From Macrotrachela quadricornifera (Eukaryota; Rotifera; Eurotatoria; Philodinida; Philodinidae): a stretch of 64,000 bases of DNA. Both the position numbers and the translations under genes were made by a program. Below, piece by piece: positions 12,133 through 24,399 of the stretch; position 1 is the stretch's first letter; each line of letters opens with the position of its first letter. The stretch covers positions 1 through 64,000 of the forward strand of contig JAJEKB010001009.1 of NCBI GenBank assembly GCA_022393335.1, given 5' to 3'. The notes beneath the pieces are model-generated. The model worked only from the letters and a program-made list of their open reading frames with translations. It ran no database searches and was not told where the DNA came from.

Positions 12133-15063
12133 CTGAATATAATTATATGAGTGTATTCATTTCTTTTTAATTCAGAGCAATACTACTTTTTCTTTTCTTT
12201 TATCTTTGGTGATTGCAATTTATTAAATGTATAAAGAGTGTTAATATCTGACGATTTCTTTTTCTCTACTACTTTATATTATTATGATTAATGTACATAA
12301 AACAACGAACACTATAGAGATTCTTCGTGAAAAAAAAATTTTGTATCTTATTTCATGTTTTATGTGCCTATCTCCTTTTCTTTTTATACATTGGCATTCG
12401 TTTACTCCTTGTGTGTGTTTGTTGTTCGTTTCCGTGAACAGTTTGTTTTGAAAAATAAACGAAAAAATAAGAAAAAAAAAATAAAATGCGATAAATTTTA
12501 TTAAAAGTCAATTGATGGATAAAGAACGAGTTATTTTTTAGTAGATTTCGCTTTCTACTAAAGAAAACAAAATACGAACACTATGATGAATAATATTGGG
12601 CCATATAATAAAATCTTTTCGTACTACATCTATATTATAATTGATTCTAGAAATCATGATATGAATATTTCAAAAAAATGATGTCGGTCATCTTTAATGT
12701 GATGCTAATTAAATACCATTAGAGAAAATTCGAAAGGGTTTGTGAAAGCAATAGGATTCTTTATTGTTATTATTATTTTTAGTTTTTAGGCAAAGCATCT
12801 TGCTGTAGTTTTTTCAATTTTAATTATGTGTATAAATTCCTTAGAAGTTTAATAATTATTGTTTCGCAAATCTAAAATCATTCTGTTTATTTTGGAAGAA
12901 TTGATATTGATTTTTCGGTTTTAAGCAAAATTACAGTTAAATTTTTGTAAACGATTGTTGAAAATTTGTCTTTATTTATTGCTGATATAATAAAATAAGC
13001 GTTGATTGACATATTTGTATGATTTAGTACAAATCATATATATACAAAAATTATTGAAAACAAAATATGATATAAAAAGTTTTCAAATGAGATATTGGAT
13101 ATGCAGTATCATCATGAAGTAAATGGTTTCGTTATTGGTTTCATAAATGACTGTTGTTTGATATTAGTATTGTTATTACTGTTTATCACATCAATCGTAT
13201 TTTTTTGCATTAAATCAAATGAAACATCAGGTTTGCGATCTTCCCTAATAACTGCCTCTTCCCAAGCAGGACAAATCAAAGTGTTTTCATGTGGTTCATG
13301 CTTCATCCTACTGTTTTTCATGCTATTCATAGTATAATTGCTTTGTCCGATGATAAAACTGCGACCAATTCTTGAAATCAATTGACAAGCGTAAGACTGC
13401 TGCATGATATTTGATAATTATTGTCCAATTACATTTGAGTACTTATATACAACAGAAAAAAAATTTTAATATTTACTTTTGGCGTCAGTGTATGCATGTT
13501 ACCTATTGTATTACATAGGCTTACTTTCTTATCGCGCGTTTATGGGCGTATTCAATAGACTAAAAAAGTACATTGACTTGACTCATTGTATCTCAAAAAA
13601 GATAAAGTAGGTTTATCAATGACATGAAAGCTGGTTTTTCTTCTGAACATCCATTAGAATAATAACAAAAATAATCATTTCAATCTAAAAGAGCATGCAA
13701 ATGTTTGATTATATCGTTCATTGTAATGATACAAATAGTCTAGTAGAAAAATGGTACAATTGCAACAGGTGATTTACTACAGAATATGTCGTGAAGTCCG
13801 GCACATGTCCTTCATCGTACATTACGCTGTATCTACTTACGTATGATTTTGTATAAGTAACTATTTCATTTAAGTTGAGATGGATTGAAATTTAAAATAA
13901 TTGCATACATGTATCAAGTGAATTAGAGACTGAATAGAATAAAAAAATATACTGTTGTCTGAAGAAGAATTATAGCTCAAATATGAAATCTACTAAAACC
14001 TATGAATAATTAGAATTTTGATATTCAGAGTTCGTGTCGTGAATCTCATACAGATGCATATATCTAGAGAAAAAAGATTGATTGAACTAGGGATGATAAT
14101 AAATGGATTATTCATATTAATGAAGTATTTCAAATAAATTTCTTCAACCAAAGTAATATAATTGTTTCTCTTTTTCATTCACAGTTCTACGGTTAAATAT
14201 CTTCTTCTAATTTCACTATCGCATCTTGACTGTTCCTTCCAGTGAAGATCATATAAGCTCCTCCTCTACATAGTTATGGTATTTATGTGATTCCTGTCAT
14301 CTTCTTTTCATACTACAGATTATGTTTGCATATAGAGAATTTTTTGTGTTATCGGTATATTCATCTAAAAAAAGTTGCTTTATACTTGTGATTTAATCAT
14401 ATGGAATAAATGATGATTAAATTGTGTAACAGAAAAAAGATCAATAACTGTAGATTGATTGAAAACGAATTAGTATAAAAAATAAAACTATATCTTTCGA
14501 AAAAAGTTTGTTGAAGGAACTACTCAAAAACGATGGATCTCTTATAACAGACCAGTATAATTAGAGATGAGACAGTCTATAAAACAAAACTAAAAAAACT
14601 TGGCTACATACTCAATATTCTTATAAACAAACTCTAAAATTCGTGAAATCTTGCAAGTACTCATAGAAGCTGTAGAGAATTGAGATTTATGTTTTTAGTA
14701 ATGATACTAATTATACGAATGACTCATGTAAACAATTCTGTTAACTGTGAAAACTATTGAACCCAAATATCATTTTGTCCTTCATGTGAGTGTTATTCAT
14801 GGTAAAGATAAGAGAGATAGAAGAAAAAATGATGTCATCATATTTTATCTATGTTAAATTTATGTTGTATTTAAATGTTTATTTTCGTATTTCTTTCTGC
14901 TTGTCGTATTATTCTCATAGTAAAAGATATTTTGTCTGTCATCTGAGAAGAATTCTATTGTATGTAAATTCTCTATTGAGATAGATGCCGTCACATTCAC
15001 TATAAAGAGAAAAAATCCGCCTCAGATTCCCTCCTTCTATAATACGACAGCGTAAATTATCAA
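12133..15063. other. Gene-poor AT-rich interval
   Basis: About 2.9 kb. Apart from the weak open frame at 13112-13405 (listed separately) I see nothing coding. The last ~100 bp (from about 14990) is somewhat less AT-rich and lies just upstream of the membrane-protein gene, so it is a plausible 5' region for that gene. Confidence 0.5.
13112..13405 (-). CDS. Weakly supported small ORF
   Basis: A single open frame of 97 aa. Its composition is more protein-like than the surrounding random frames (contains NTLICPAWEEAVIREDRKPD, then a Asn-rich stretch), but it has no signal peptide, no membrane segment and no domain I recognise. An 80-residue frame on the opposite strand (13095-13337) overlaps it almost fully, so at most one is real. 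It could be a decayed exon. No splice context supports extension on either side. Confidence 0.2.
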   Translation of the reverse strand: MQQSYACQLISRIGRSFIIGQSNYTMNSMKNSRMKHEPHENTLICPAWEEAVIREDRKPDVSFDLMQKNTIDVINSNNNTNIKQQSFMKPITKPFTS

Positions 15064-16085
15064 ATGAATCTTATTTACGAAAATGAGTGATTGAGCTATT
15101 AATTTTTCTCTACTATATCATGCGACAAAAGCAAAAAACAAAGGATTATAAATAGAAATGAAATGAGTAGATATATCTAAATGCGACTTAAATAAGTTTT
15201 TTTGTTTTACATTATGTCTATTACTTTTACAGTGAAACAAAAGACATTACAACTTTCTGGACGCTTCATCCGTATGCAATAATTACTGTGATGTTATCGT
15301 ATAATGCTTATGTAGCAATTTTATTTGGTTCAATTTTCTTTATTATCTTAGTTGGAGGTATTATTTTACTCAAACTATCCCTTCAAAGACTGGTTCTACT
15401 ACTTGAATCGGTATTTCGTTTTAAGCAAGTACGAAATATTGGTAACGACTATATTGTCATCGATGTATGTGATGATAAATTTGAAGTATCCACAACAATA
15501 TTTAGTCGTCTTCCCTTTGTATTTGCACTCGGTATGTGTCTACTAGTTGCCATTTTAGTATTTATCGAAGGATGCATATTTTCAACACGACATGTATATT
15601 CAACTAAAGTATGTTCAGTACGAACACCAAATTGTTATTTATTCAGATCACATCTTACATCATTCAAACCATTGTATGAATTCGTTTGTAAACCTGATGA
15701 ACCAGTTATTCCATCTAATATGTCTGCAAATTTTGCTGTATGTTATGGTTTTGTTCTTCCAGATCAATCAGCCATTGATATTCTCAATCAGCTTGGCGTT
15801 TGCACAGGTATTCTATCGATGGTTGAATATCTTTATCCCCTTGCTTATAAATTTGCACGGCACATATATGGACGTATTTGTCTGTTTGTACTTCTTTGTA
15901 TAATGGTAATCCTACAAATTATTATTCTAACGGTACAATTGAATATTTCATTTATGACAATTATTTTACTAACATTAACCGAGGTTTTGCTTCTCAGCAT
16001 ATTTCTTTTACATTACAGAAAAGTAAAAACTCCTGCCAATCTAAGTCGAGTAGGATCATATATAGAATTGAAAGATTTTACTTAA
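15064..16085 (+). CDS. Multi-pass membrane protein of unknown family
   Basis: The main exon 15233..16085 is open from a good acceptor (pyrimidine tract then ACAG at 15229-15232) through TAA at 16083-16085. I propose a 23-nt first coding exon 15064..15086 (MNLIYEN plus a split Asp codon) with a weak GTGATT donor and a 146-bp intron; phase closes and gives 291 aa. Without it the first in-frame ATG is at 15291. About four hydrophobic segments are visible: two early ones (YVAILFGSIFFIILVGG..., LPFVFALGMCLLVAILVFI), a large loop with several Cys (CSVRTPNC, VCKPDE, VCYGF, VCTGI) and N-glycosylation sequons, then two closely spaced C-terminal segments. This looks like a four-pass cell-surface protein with a disulfide-bonded extracellular loop. 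I do not recognise the family. Confidence 0.6.
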
Positions 16086-18684
16086 ATTTAAATTAACGAA
16101 TTGTTTGTGAATATTAAATTTCTATAATTCAAATAAAAATCATTGCATTCACTGTGCTACATATTAACTTTTCACGATGGTCAAAACGATATTCACTATT
16201 TTCTTTTCAATGTTTACTCGAATTTTTATCGCTACATCAGCCTTCTGATCATTCAGATCCTTTATTATTACTTTGTAATTAACTGTTCGATATATTTTAA
16301 AAAAAGATCCAGTCGCTTCAGTCTTTAATAATCATGACAACAAATATATTAGATCTTTTTATAAATTCGTTGCCATTAATATTAGTTCTGTTGCTCTGTT
16401 TTTCTAAGAATGTATCAGAATAAATATTTATGAAGTTGTAGTTAATGGTTTAGATAATCAGTTAATCACGAAGATGAAAAGAATCTAATTGAATATCGAA
16501 AAAATAACTGTGCCTATTGTTTTTTTAACACTAAGAGAATGTGATTTCTGTATTGCAGCGACAAGTACTACTTATTCGAGTGTTGATACATATGATCTTT
16601 AACAATAAAAACTTATTAGTTTCATCTTTCAAATAGAAAAAAGATTTGGATTAAATTTGATTTATAATGAAATTGTGTACATTTGTAAAGTGATCATGAC
16701 TTTTGAGACAACTTGTATATGAGTATTTTCTATATAATTTGTGATGATTTTGTCTAAGACATTTATGACTCATTTTGACCAGTAATGCACTTCGTTTCCA
16801 TAGTAACAGTTTTTCTTATTGCTTCAATAAGCATTTTTCAGAAGACTAATATCTAAATTAATCAAGAACAAGCAAATATAAAATAATTTCTATTTGTCTC
16901 ATGACTTACAAGTGATAATAGTTAGTATCGAATAGATAATAATCTTTCTATTCTTTACAATTTCTTTGTCAAACAAAAATTTTAAAATTTAACCTCGTTT
17001 CCTGAGCTTGCACAAGATGTCAAAGTTTATAGATAAGTTTTCGCAGTTACTGTTATGGATGAAGGTCTTACACAGAGGTAGATGTTGAATTTATTGTTTA
17101 TAGAAGTAGTAATTCCACTTGTAAGCAGCTTACTTCTCTATAACTTGCATCTTATTATAAACCATTATACTATTCATACTAAAACAACTGAATAGGCTTA
17201 CAATCGGAGTAAATATGAACGACAGAAGCAAATCATTGATCATATAATTCATAATAATAAGTTTTTTTGATGAATTCATATTTATTTTAATCGAAAGAGT
17301 TATTATATTTGGTATTGTAAAGATTTATAATCATATTTAATGTCTTCAGATACCAGATGAGATGACTATATACAAGATTGAAAATACTATTATTCCAGGG
17401 AGGTATCACTATAATTTCAAATATAAAGCATAATGAATTTTATATCAAATGAAAATTCGTCAAAAATGGGGTTTATTAATACTTAATAGTGAGGGTTATG
17501 AAAAATTTTTAACATTGAACTTAGGAAAATTGTCAGAACTTTGATAGGTTTTTTTGGATGGAAAAGTAAGGTGCCAGTGATTCAAAAGTGGAGTAAAATT
17601 TTTTTTTCAGATATTTTTACATAGTTCGATTGAGCTCGTCCAGTTTTACAAAACTGTCTATGTTAAAGGACTTTTAAATAGTTCTTGGGTTAAAACGCAC
17701 TGAAAACTGTCTAAACAATGTACAAAAAAGCTCATATTTTATACACTTTCTATAGGAGAAAAAATGGTCTTTTTTTAACACTAAATTCAACTGTTGTTCA
17801 TTAGTATTCTTATGTAAGATATTTGAAACATGGTCAAACGATGCAGCGTGAAAAATTGTATGAAATGAGTATCTCTTATAACGCTTGAAAGAGTAAAAAT
17901 AATCAAAAAAAAGCTAATTTTATAGAAACATCGAACATTTTTTCTTCCATATTAAATATGAGTTGTTTTAAAAAAAAATATTTTACTTCATTTTTGAATT
18001 ACTCACATCTGACTTTTTCACTACAACACACCTATCAAATTTCTGAACGTTTCTTAAGTTCGACTTTAAAAGTTTTTCGTAGTCTTCACTATTTAGTGTT
18101 AATAAACCCCATTTTTGACAAGCTTTCATTTTGATATAAAAATCATTATGTTTTCTGTTTGAAACTATAGAGATATCCTCTGGAATAATATTATTTCTAA
18201 CCCTATATACTTAATCCATGGCATCATATGATTTGTTCCGTATTTTAATCAGGGTAGGCATATATAATATATAATGTATGAGAGAGAGATCAAGTGTAGA
18301 AATAAAGTTAGATTATGTATTCTGTCAAGTATATTTTTTTCTTTGATGTCATGCTTTCTCTTTTATTTAATGCTCCGTCAAATGTAGAAGATTCTGTATA
18401 CCTTTTTTTACGTGTATAATGACGTACTGATAAATTATTTCATTTCTCCACGAGATGTATAGTTACTTTCTCTTTTGCTTTTTGAAAATGAAAAGAAAGT
18501 AGAACTCTTTTGATTTTATTTCTTTGTAAAAGAAAGAGAAAAATGGAAGAATGATTCTCTATTTTACTATTAAGAGTAATCACATTTTTTTTCTTTTTTT
18601 ACTTATAGGCAAAAGTTTGACAACAGTTTTTTATGATAGCCTTATATTTACAATGATATAAATTGTTCTTATTAATAAAATACA
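16086..18684. other. Gene-poor interval with a foldback element
   Basis: About 2.6 kb with no supported coding sequence. It contains the 842-bp inverted-repeat element described separately (17368-18209). The remainder is AT-rich sequence; the final ~100 bp upstream of 18685 is the presumed promoter/5' UTR of the hydrolase gene. Confidence 0.6.
17368..18209. repeat. 842-bp foldback element with ~240-bp imperfect inverted arms
   Basis: Arms 17368-17608 and 17971-18209 are imperfect reverse complements over their whole length. Well conserved blocks include TCAAAAATGGGGTTTATTAA (one near 17460, the complement near 18105), TTTTATATCAAA, CAGAA.TTTGATAGGT and AAGT.GAGTAAAAT. The 362-bp centre has no ORF. 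The structure fits a non-autonomous foldback or hairpin transposon, or an inverted duplication. Divergence between arms (many scattered mismatches) suggests an old insertion. Confidence 0.8.
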
Positions 18685-19896
18685 ATGCCACAAGTAACAA
18701 CAACCGTACCGACTATCGAATATGAAACAACAATTTTTACATTAAAAACAGACAAACTTGGTCCAAATAAAGCTACTTTATTACATGCTAGATCAACGAA
18801 TAATAATAGTCAGTTTTATAAAGTTATTCTCTATTTACATGGATATTTTGATTATTACTTCCAGTAAATAATAAATATTTAGTTTTATTGAATTTTTACA
18901 TTATTTTTTTTTCAGTGATCACCTATGTTTACAATTTTTGGAACATGGTTATGATTTTTTTGCATTAGATTTACGTAAATGTGGTCGATCAATTATTTCA
19001 CCTGAGCAAAATGAATATAAACATTATTGTAATGATCTTCATGAATATGATGAAGAAATTACACTTTCGATCGAACATATAATTAAAGAAGCTAAGAACA
19101 AAGTTAAAAAATTGATACTTTTAGGACATTCAACAGGTAACAAAATTTGAATATAAAATTCTACAAATTTTTTTATATTAAATAGGAGGTCTTATTGTCA
19201 GTTTATATGCATCATCAGGTTCAAGATATCAGGATGTTGATGCAATTATTCTCAATAGTCCTTATTTAACTGCATTAGATACATCTTTAGTAGAATCAAT
19301 ATTACTAAGCATGCTTATGAAGTTACGCTTATCTAAAGATTTGGATGATAAGTAATATATTTATCATATTTAAATAAAAATCAATCAGATAAGAAAAAAA
19401 AAATAATCTCGTGTTTTAGTTGGTATTATCGATCAATACATGCCTCTCACAGAGGTGAATGGAATTATGATTTAAGTAAAAAACCAGTTGATAAAGTTCG
19501 AATACATGGTCCAACATTTGCTGCTATACGTCAAGGTCAAGAAGATCTTATAAGAAAAGGTTCTTGTATAAAATGTCCTGTTCTTTTTATGTGTTCAAAT
19601 CGTTCAATAAAACCCGATAAGACATGGCGTGATGAATATGAAGAAGGTATAAGAACTCTCATAATATTCTTTTTTCTAACAAATATATTTTTTGTTTAGC
19701 TGATCTTATACTCAATGTAACTACAATGCGACGTGCTGCATCTACCATTGGTCAACAAGTGACATTTTATGAAATTGAAAATGCTATACATGATATTTTT
19801 TTATCAAAGCCAGCAGTTCGTGAAAAAGCATTCAATTTAATGTTTCGATGGCTCAAACATCTTGAAGATGACTGGATAATATCCATTAAAACTTAA
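18685..19896 (+). CDS. Alpha/beta hydrolase (serine aminopeptidase S33/lysophospholipase-like)
   Basis: Five exons: 18685..18863, 18916..19136, 19186..19351, 19420..19646 and 19700..19896, giving 329 aa. The alpha/beta-hydrolase signatures are in order: oxyanion-strand LYLHGYFDYYF, FALDLRKCGRS, nucleophile elbow GHSTGG (Ser132), the acid most likely the Asp in ADLILN, and the catalytic His in AIHDIFLS. No signal peptide, so probably cytosolic; substrate unknown, an ester or monoacylglycerol-like lipid being typical. The pattern FMCSNRSIKPD...W.DEY...ADLIL...HDIFLS is, as I know it, common in actinobacterial and fungal hydrolases and unusual in animals; ancient acquisition followed by intron gain is an inference. 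Its stop lies 67 bp from the stop of THOC3 on the other strand (convergent genes). Confidence 0.85.
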
Positions 19897-19963
19897 TAAG
19901 CAATTTTTTTTTTGTAATATTTTATTTCTTAATACAATATATAACAAATAACAACATAGTACA

Positions 19964-21498
19964 TCAATCGAGTACACCAAATAGACGTACACTGCCTGAG
20001 TCATCATCTTGAACATAAGCAAGAACGGATACTTTTGGATGCCAAGCAACTGCTAATGTTTGTGCATCACACTTTAATGCATAGACACGTTCTCCTAAAA
20101 TAATAATAATCATTTTTAAAATTATATTTTCTTGATTGGAGAAAAAAGAATACCAGTATCAACTTTAGCAATTTCTATATAAGGATCTTCTGAGGCTAAT
20201 GCAAGTAATTGTGATTGACAACCAAAACTAAGACCACGTACAGCCCATTCAATTCTATTAATAAAAATGAAATTGATATATTTATTATATATATAAATTA
20301 AACTAACCTTGTAAGAACAGTAAGACAAACAAGTTGAGCAACATCCCATATTGATGCTGATGCATCAGCAGCACCAACTGCAAAATATTTTCCTGTTGTA
20401 TCAAATTCTAGACAAATACAATTGCCTGTATGTGCTGTTAGACAATGTAATTCTTCTAATGGTTTATCTTTTTCTTTTTGAATGCCAGGTGCACTAATTA
20501 GAAAATAAATCATTTATCTATATTAAATCTTATATCAACTATTAATATACTCGAAAAATACAACTGAACCATGTCCAGTAGTAATAGCAAATAGATTGCC
20601 TGATCGATCCCAAGATATTTCATTAACTTCGTAACGAAACTGTTCTTCACGTATGATTCTATATTAAAAAAAAAGAAGAAGAAGAAACAGTTTTCGTATC
20701 TCCACGTTATTTTTATAGATAAAATAAAAACTAACTTTGAAGATTTAACATCGATAAATGTAATTAAATCATCTTTATTACCAACAGCTAATGTTGTACC
20801 ATCAGGTGACCAAGCTAGATTAATATTTTCTCCTAAAAACATAATAATAATTTATTTCTTAGATAATATAAAATTCACCAAAGAAAAACAAATAACTTGA
20901 TTTCTCACCTTTTGTTTCTATTGTTGCACTAGAACGATCTGCTCTTGTATCAAATATTTTAACTAGTCGATCTCCACTTGCTGTTGCTACATAATGTGAA
21001 AGAGATGGATGCCATGCAAGTTGATTTATTTCTTCTCCATGTTCACGATATGTACGATCTTTTATCTATTAAATATATACATATACATATATTTTATGTT
21101 ATTATAATACATCTCGTATAATATCTAATAGAATCATCATCAAGATCGATAGTATCAGTAATTCATTTATATCCTAATATAAATAAATAGAATCCGAAAT
21201 TGATTGATAGAATTTTCTATAAAATTCATATTTGTATCTTGATTTTTTGATTCTTAAATATGTTTCTTCAACATTTTTTCTTATAGTATATATTATCGAT
21301 TTTCAATCTCTTACCTACCATTGAACCTTTTCCATCATATGCAAATATGACAACACTTTTATCTAAAGATCCACTTGCTAGACGACTTCCATCAACATTC
21401 CAATCTATTGTATGAACTTTTCCACTATCTGTTCGATAACTTTTATTTTTTGTATTACCATTAAATAAAGATTGAAATGTTTCCAATGTTGTTGTCAT
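19964..21498 (-). CDS. THOC3: THO complex subunit 3 (WD40 protein, Tex1)
   Basis: Seven exons: 21319..21498, 20909..21065, 20736..20832, 20551..20658, 20308..20493, 20154..20254 and 19964..20094, giving 319 aa with introns of 59-253 bp. The WD repeats cover the whole protein. THOC3-specific stretches include GENINLAWSPDGTTLAVGNK, EEQFRYEVNEISWD, GNCICLEFDTTGKYFAVG, ASEDPYIEIA.V.TGE and a closing AWHPK...GSVRLFG. THOC3 is part of the THO core of TREX, which couples transcription to mRNA packaging and export in the nucleus. The N-terminus is short compared with vertebrate THOC3, which has an additional low-complexity leader. The nearest gene downstream on the other strand is the hydrolase; upstream lies the SR protein gene. 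Confidence 0.93.
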
Positions 21499-21817
21499 CT
21501 ATATACGAAAAACAAACAAACAAACAAACAAAACAAAAATCCTTTCTTGATTTCAAACAATCATTATGTGGTTGCTTTTTTTTTCAGCAAAGCATACATT
21601 GACAAAAGTCAAATTAATAATGAACAAAGACAAAAAAAAAAAGAAAAGGAAAGATAGGTTGTAGAGAATAACACACAATACACACTCACAAAAAAAAAAT
21701 TGTACACACTTTTTTGTTAATGTCAATAGTATGAAAAAGAAACACTATTTCACTAGTGTGCAAATAAGAACAGCAAATATAAAGTTTTTTTTCTTTCGTA
21801 TGATCTTATGTAATCGT

Positions 21818-24006
21818 TTAATTTTGATCACCACTTTCATTATTTGAATGATCAGATTCATTTCCACCTTTATCATCCATTTCTTCGTCATTTGAACTAC
21901 GATGATTAGGTTTTTTCTTTTCACTACTATTACTTTCATTATCACTTTCATCACTATCATCATCATTTGATTTACGGCGTGATGATTTCTAAAAAATGAA
22001 AAATAATTATTAAAATTTTCAAAAATTTAAAAAAAAAATAATCTTTTTCTTACTCGTCGATCACTTTCATCTTCACTCTTATTATCATTATCACCATCAT
22101 TATCTCGACCACTACTATTATGTCGATCACGTCTTGATGGTGATGATGAACCTTCTTTTGAATGATTTGATGCTCGATCATCACCATTATCATTATCTTT
22201 TGATTCTGATCGTGATGAACGATGTTTTGAACGACTACTCTTTTTTTCACTTGGTGATTTCGATTTCGATTTCGATTTCGATTTCGATCGACGACGTTTA
22301 CTACTTGAACCACCACGAGATCGTTTCTTATCACGTTCACGACTTGAATCATCTGAATCACTTCGATCACGTGAACGACTATTTAAATAAATATAAATAA
22401 TATAAAAAATTTTATTATTTTCATATAAAACTATACCGATTCTTTTTTCTAGATGAACGTTCACGACTACTTTCACGACTAGAATCACTTCTACTTCGTC
22501 GTCGACGAGATGATCTAAAAGAATAATTGAATATTAAAAAGAAGTAAAGACAAAAAATTTTAATATCTACTTACTTCTTCTTTGAACGTTCTCGACTACT
22601 ACTACGAGAACGTGAACGACTAAAAAAAAACACGAAAAATAGTATAATTAAAATTGATAGGACTTCAAATTTTACCGATCGCGTGAACGACGACGTGGTC
22701 GTCTAAATAAGACAATAAACAATAAATTGAATATATGACAATGTTTTAAAGTCTTACCGTCGATCATCATCTCGACCATTTCCATAACTTTCATGATAAT
22801 CATCACTAAAGTAAATAATAATTACTTATTTTTTCATTTCAAATAAATTCTACTTACTCTCCACCTCGATATCCACCGTACGATGGTCCACCACGATAAT
22901 TTACTGAACGAGCTTTAGCATGCTCAACTCGAACGCGTTGTCCACATACCACACTATATATAAACAAAATATATAAAAATATTTTGATATTCCTACACAT
23001 ACCGGCCATCCATATCTAAATAAAATAATTTAGAAAAAAAATTTTTCTTTTATAAATAAACTTACTGCGAACTGCTGTATCTGCATCTTCACCATATTTG
23101 TAAAGTACAAATGCAAATCCGGGTGGATTGCTAGAATAATGTTCAAATAAATATAATATTCCAAATAAAAGAAAAAATCATATAATAATAGAAAAAGAAC
23201 AAGACCACAAAACTTTCACCAAAACATGTAACCATTACTCAATATAAATCTTTCTCATCTTTTTTTTTTTTGCTTTGTATTCTTACATGAATAACTTACC
23301 TTAATATTTCTATTTATGAACTTTTTTCTTTTTTTATTTATCAAAAGTGAATATAAACAGTTGCTGATGAAGGATGTTGTTTTTGATGTCTGTATGTGCA
23401 GGAAAGGAAGATTTAGGAGAGAAGGAGCGCATGAGATGAGAAGAGAAGAGATGATATGTCGTAGGAAGACGACGGGTGCATGAATTTGGCGCGAGCGGTT
23501 GTTGCGACGCGCAGAAGAAGACAAAAATACGATATTCTTATGTATAGATGATAGACGATTTGACAAATGTGTAGAATCATGCTGCTTCTTTGAAACCAGA
23601 CAAAGACCAATAGCAGCAACTGAAAGATGGATGATTAAATTTGATTATATTTTTGTCTCAGGTGAATTTTATTTTAAATGAATTTTTTATATTTCGTTTA
23701 CATACCTCATTTTAAAAAAAAATTTGAAACTTTTTTTGTATAGCCAAAAAATGAGTGAATATTTTTTGTTTTGTAGTAAAAAAAATTAATTAAAATATTC
23801 TTTACTTACCGAGCCACCCAACAATCAACTAATGGACCGTATCTTTCACATTCATGTTGAAGTTCAGAGATGTTTGTACGTGCACCTAAATTACCAATAA
23901 AAACACGAAAACCACCTAAATAATATTTAAAAAAAAAAACAATAATTAAATTCCACTTTTCAATAAATTGCAAACCTTGTTTTGGATCATAGATTGGTTG
24001 ACTCAT
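21818..24006 (-). CDS. SRSF7: SRSF3/SRSF7-like serine/arginine-rich splicing factor
   Basis: Eleven coding exons: 23976..24006, 23810..23915, 23066..23130, 23003..23015, 22858..22953, 22758..22805, 22676..22702, 22575..22619, 22437..22514, 22054..22378 and 21818..21988, giving 334 aa. The N-terminal RRM shows RNP2 (VFIGNL) and RNP1 (NPPGFAFV), then AVRNMDGRVVCGQRVRVEHA, which is the SRSF3/7 (Drosophila Rbp1/x16) type. A Gly-Tyr linker and a long RS domain (RS/SR, RE, SK repeats) follow, with an acidic Asp/Asn/Ser-rich tail. There is no CCHC knuckle, so it is not a straight SRSF7; the symbol is a family label. One exon is only 13 nt and several are under 50 nt. The RRM is split by a 679-bp intron (23131-23809), an outlier here, holding a probable poison exon listed separately. 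Confidence 0.92.
23300..23389 (-). other. Candidate poison cassette exon in the SR protein gene
   Basis: Inside the 679-bp intron, on the gene's strand, there is a long pyrimidine-rich tract (about 23395-23460) ending in the acceptor CACATACAG. It is followed by 90 nt and the near-consensus donor AAG|GTAAGT at 23300/23299. Spliced after the preceding exon (which ends with two bases of a codon), the 90-nt exon would read about 15 codons and hit TGA in frame inside the RRM. SRSF3 and SRSF7 in other animals carry such poison exons at the equivalent position and use them for autoregulation through nonsense-mediated decay. The splice signals are seen; inclusion is inferred. Confidence 0.6.
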
Positions 24007-24399
24007 ATTTCCTTGAATGTAATCTGAAAACAGTGATGAAGAAATGAATTGCGTATATACAAATATCAGCCATCATTCTATTTCATTCGCAAAAAAATCC
24101 TTTCGATTGAGGATTTTTTTCTAATCACACAATCGTACAAAAAAAACAATCAAAAACTTCTTTTATATTTTAATCTTATCAAAAAAACAGAGGAAAAAAA
24201 TTGAGAGAAAAAACGAACGTTTTACAAATATAGATGACGCTAATATCTGAACAGAGTTCACATTCATCCCTTCAAAACACAAATTATATATGAGGACAAA
24301 AGAAGAAATTTAACGATAGAGTAATAATGATGACAGAAAAAAAAAGGAAACGCTAATGACAACTAGTATCTAGAATAGAAAATGTTCTTTTTTCAATAT
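24007..24399. other. Spacer between SR protein start and innexin stop
   Basis: About 390 bp containing the 5' region of the SR gene and the 3' UTR of the innexin gene. AT-rich, no coding content seen. Confidence 0.5.

Noticed and set aside
13095..13337. 80-codon hydrophobic frame on the + strand
   Set aside because: Antisense to a more protein-like frame; its hydrophobicity is explained by complementing Asn/Lys-rich codons.
22134..22400. Open frame on the + strand inside the SR gene
   Set aside because: It is the complement of the RS-repeat exon; repeats of Ser/Arg codons produce long shadow frames.
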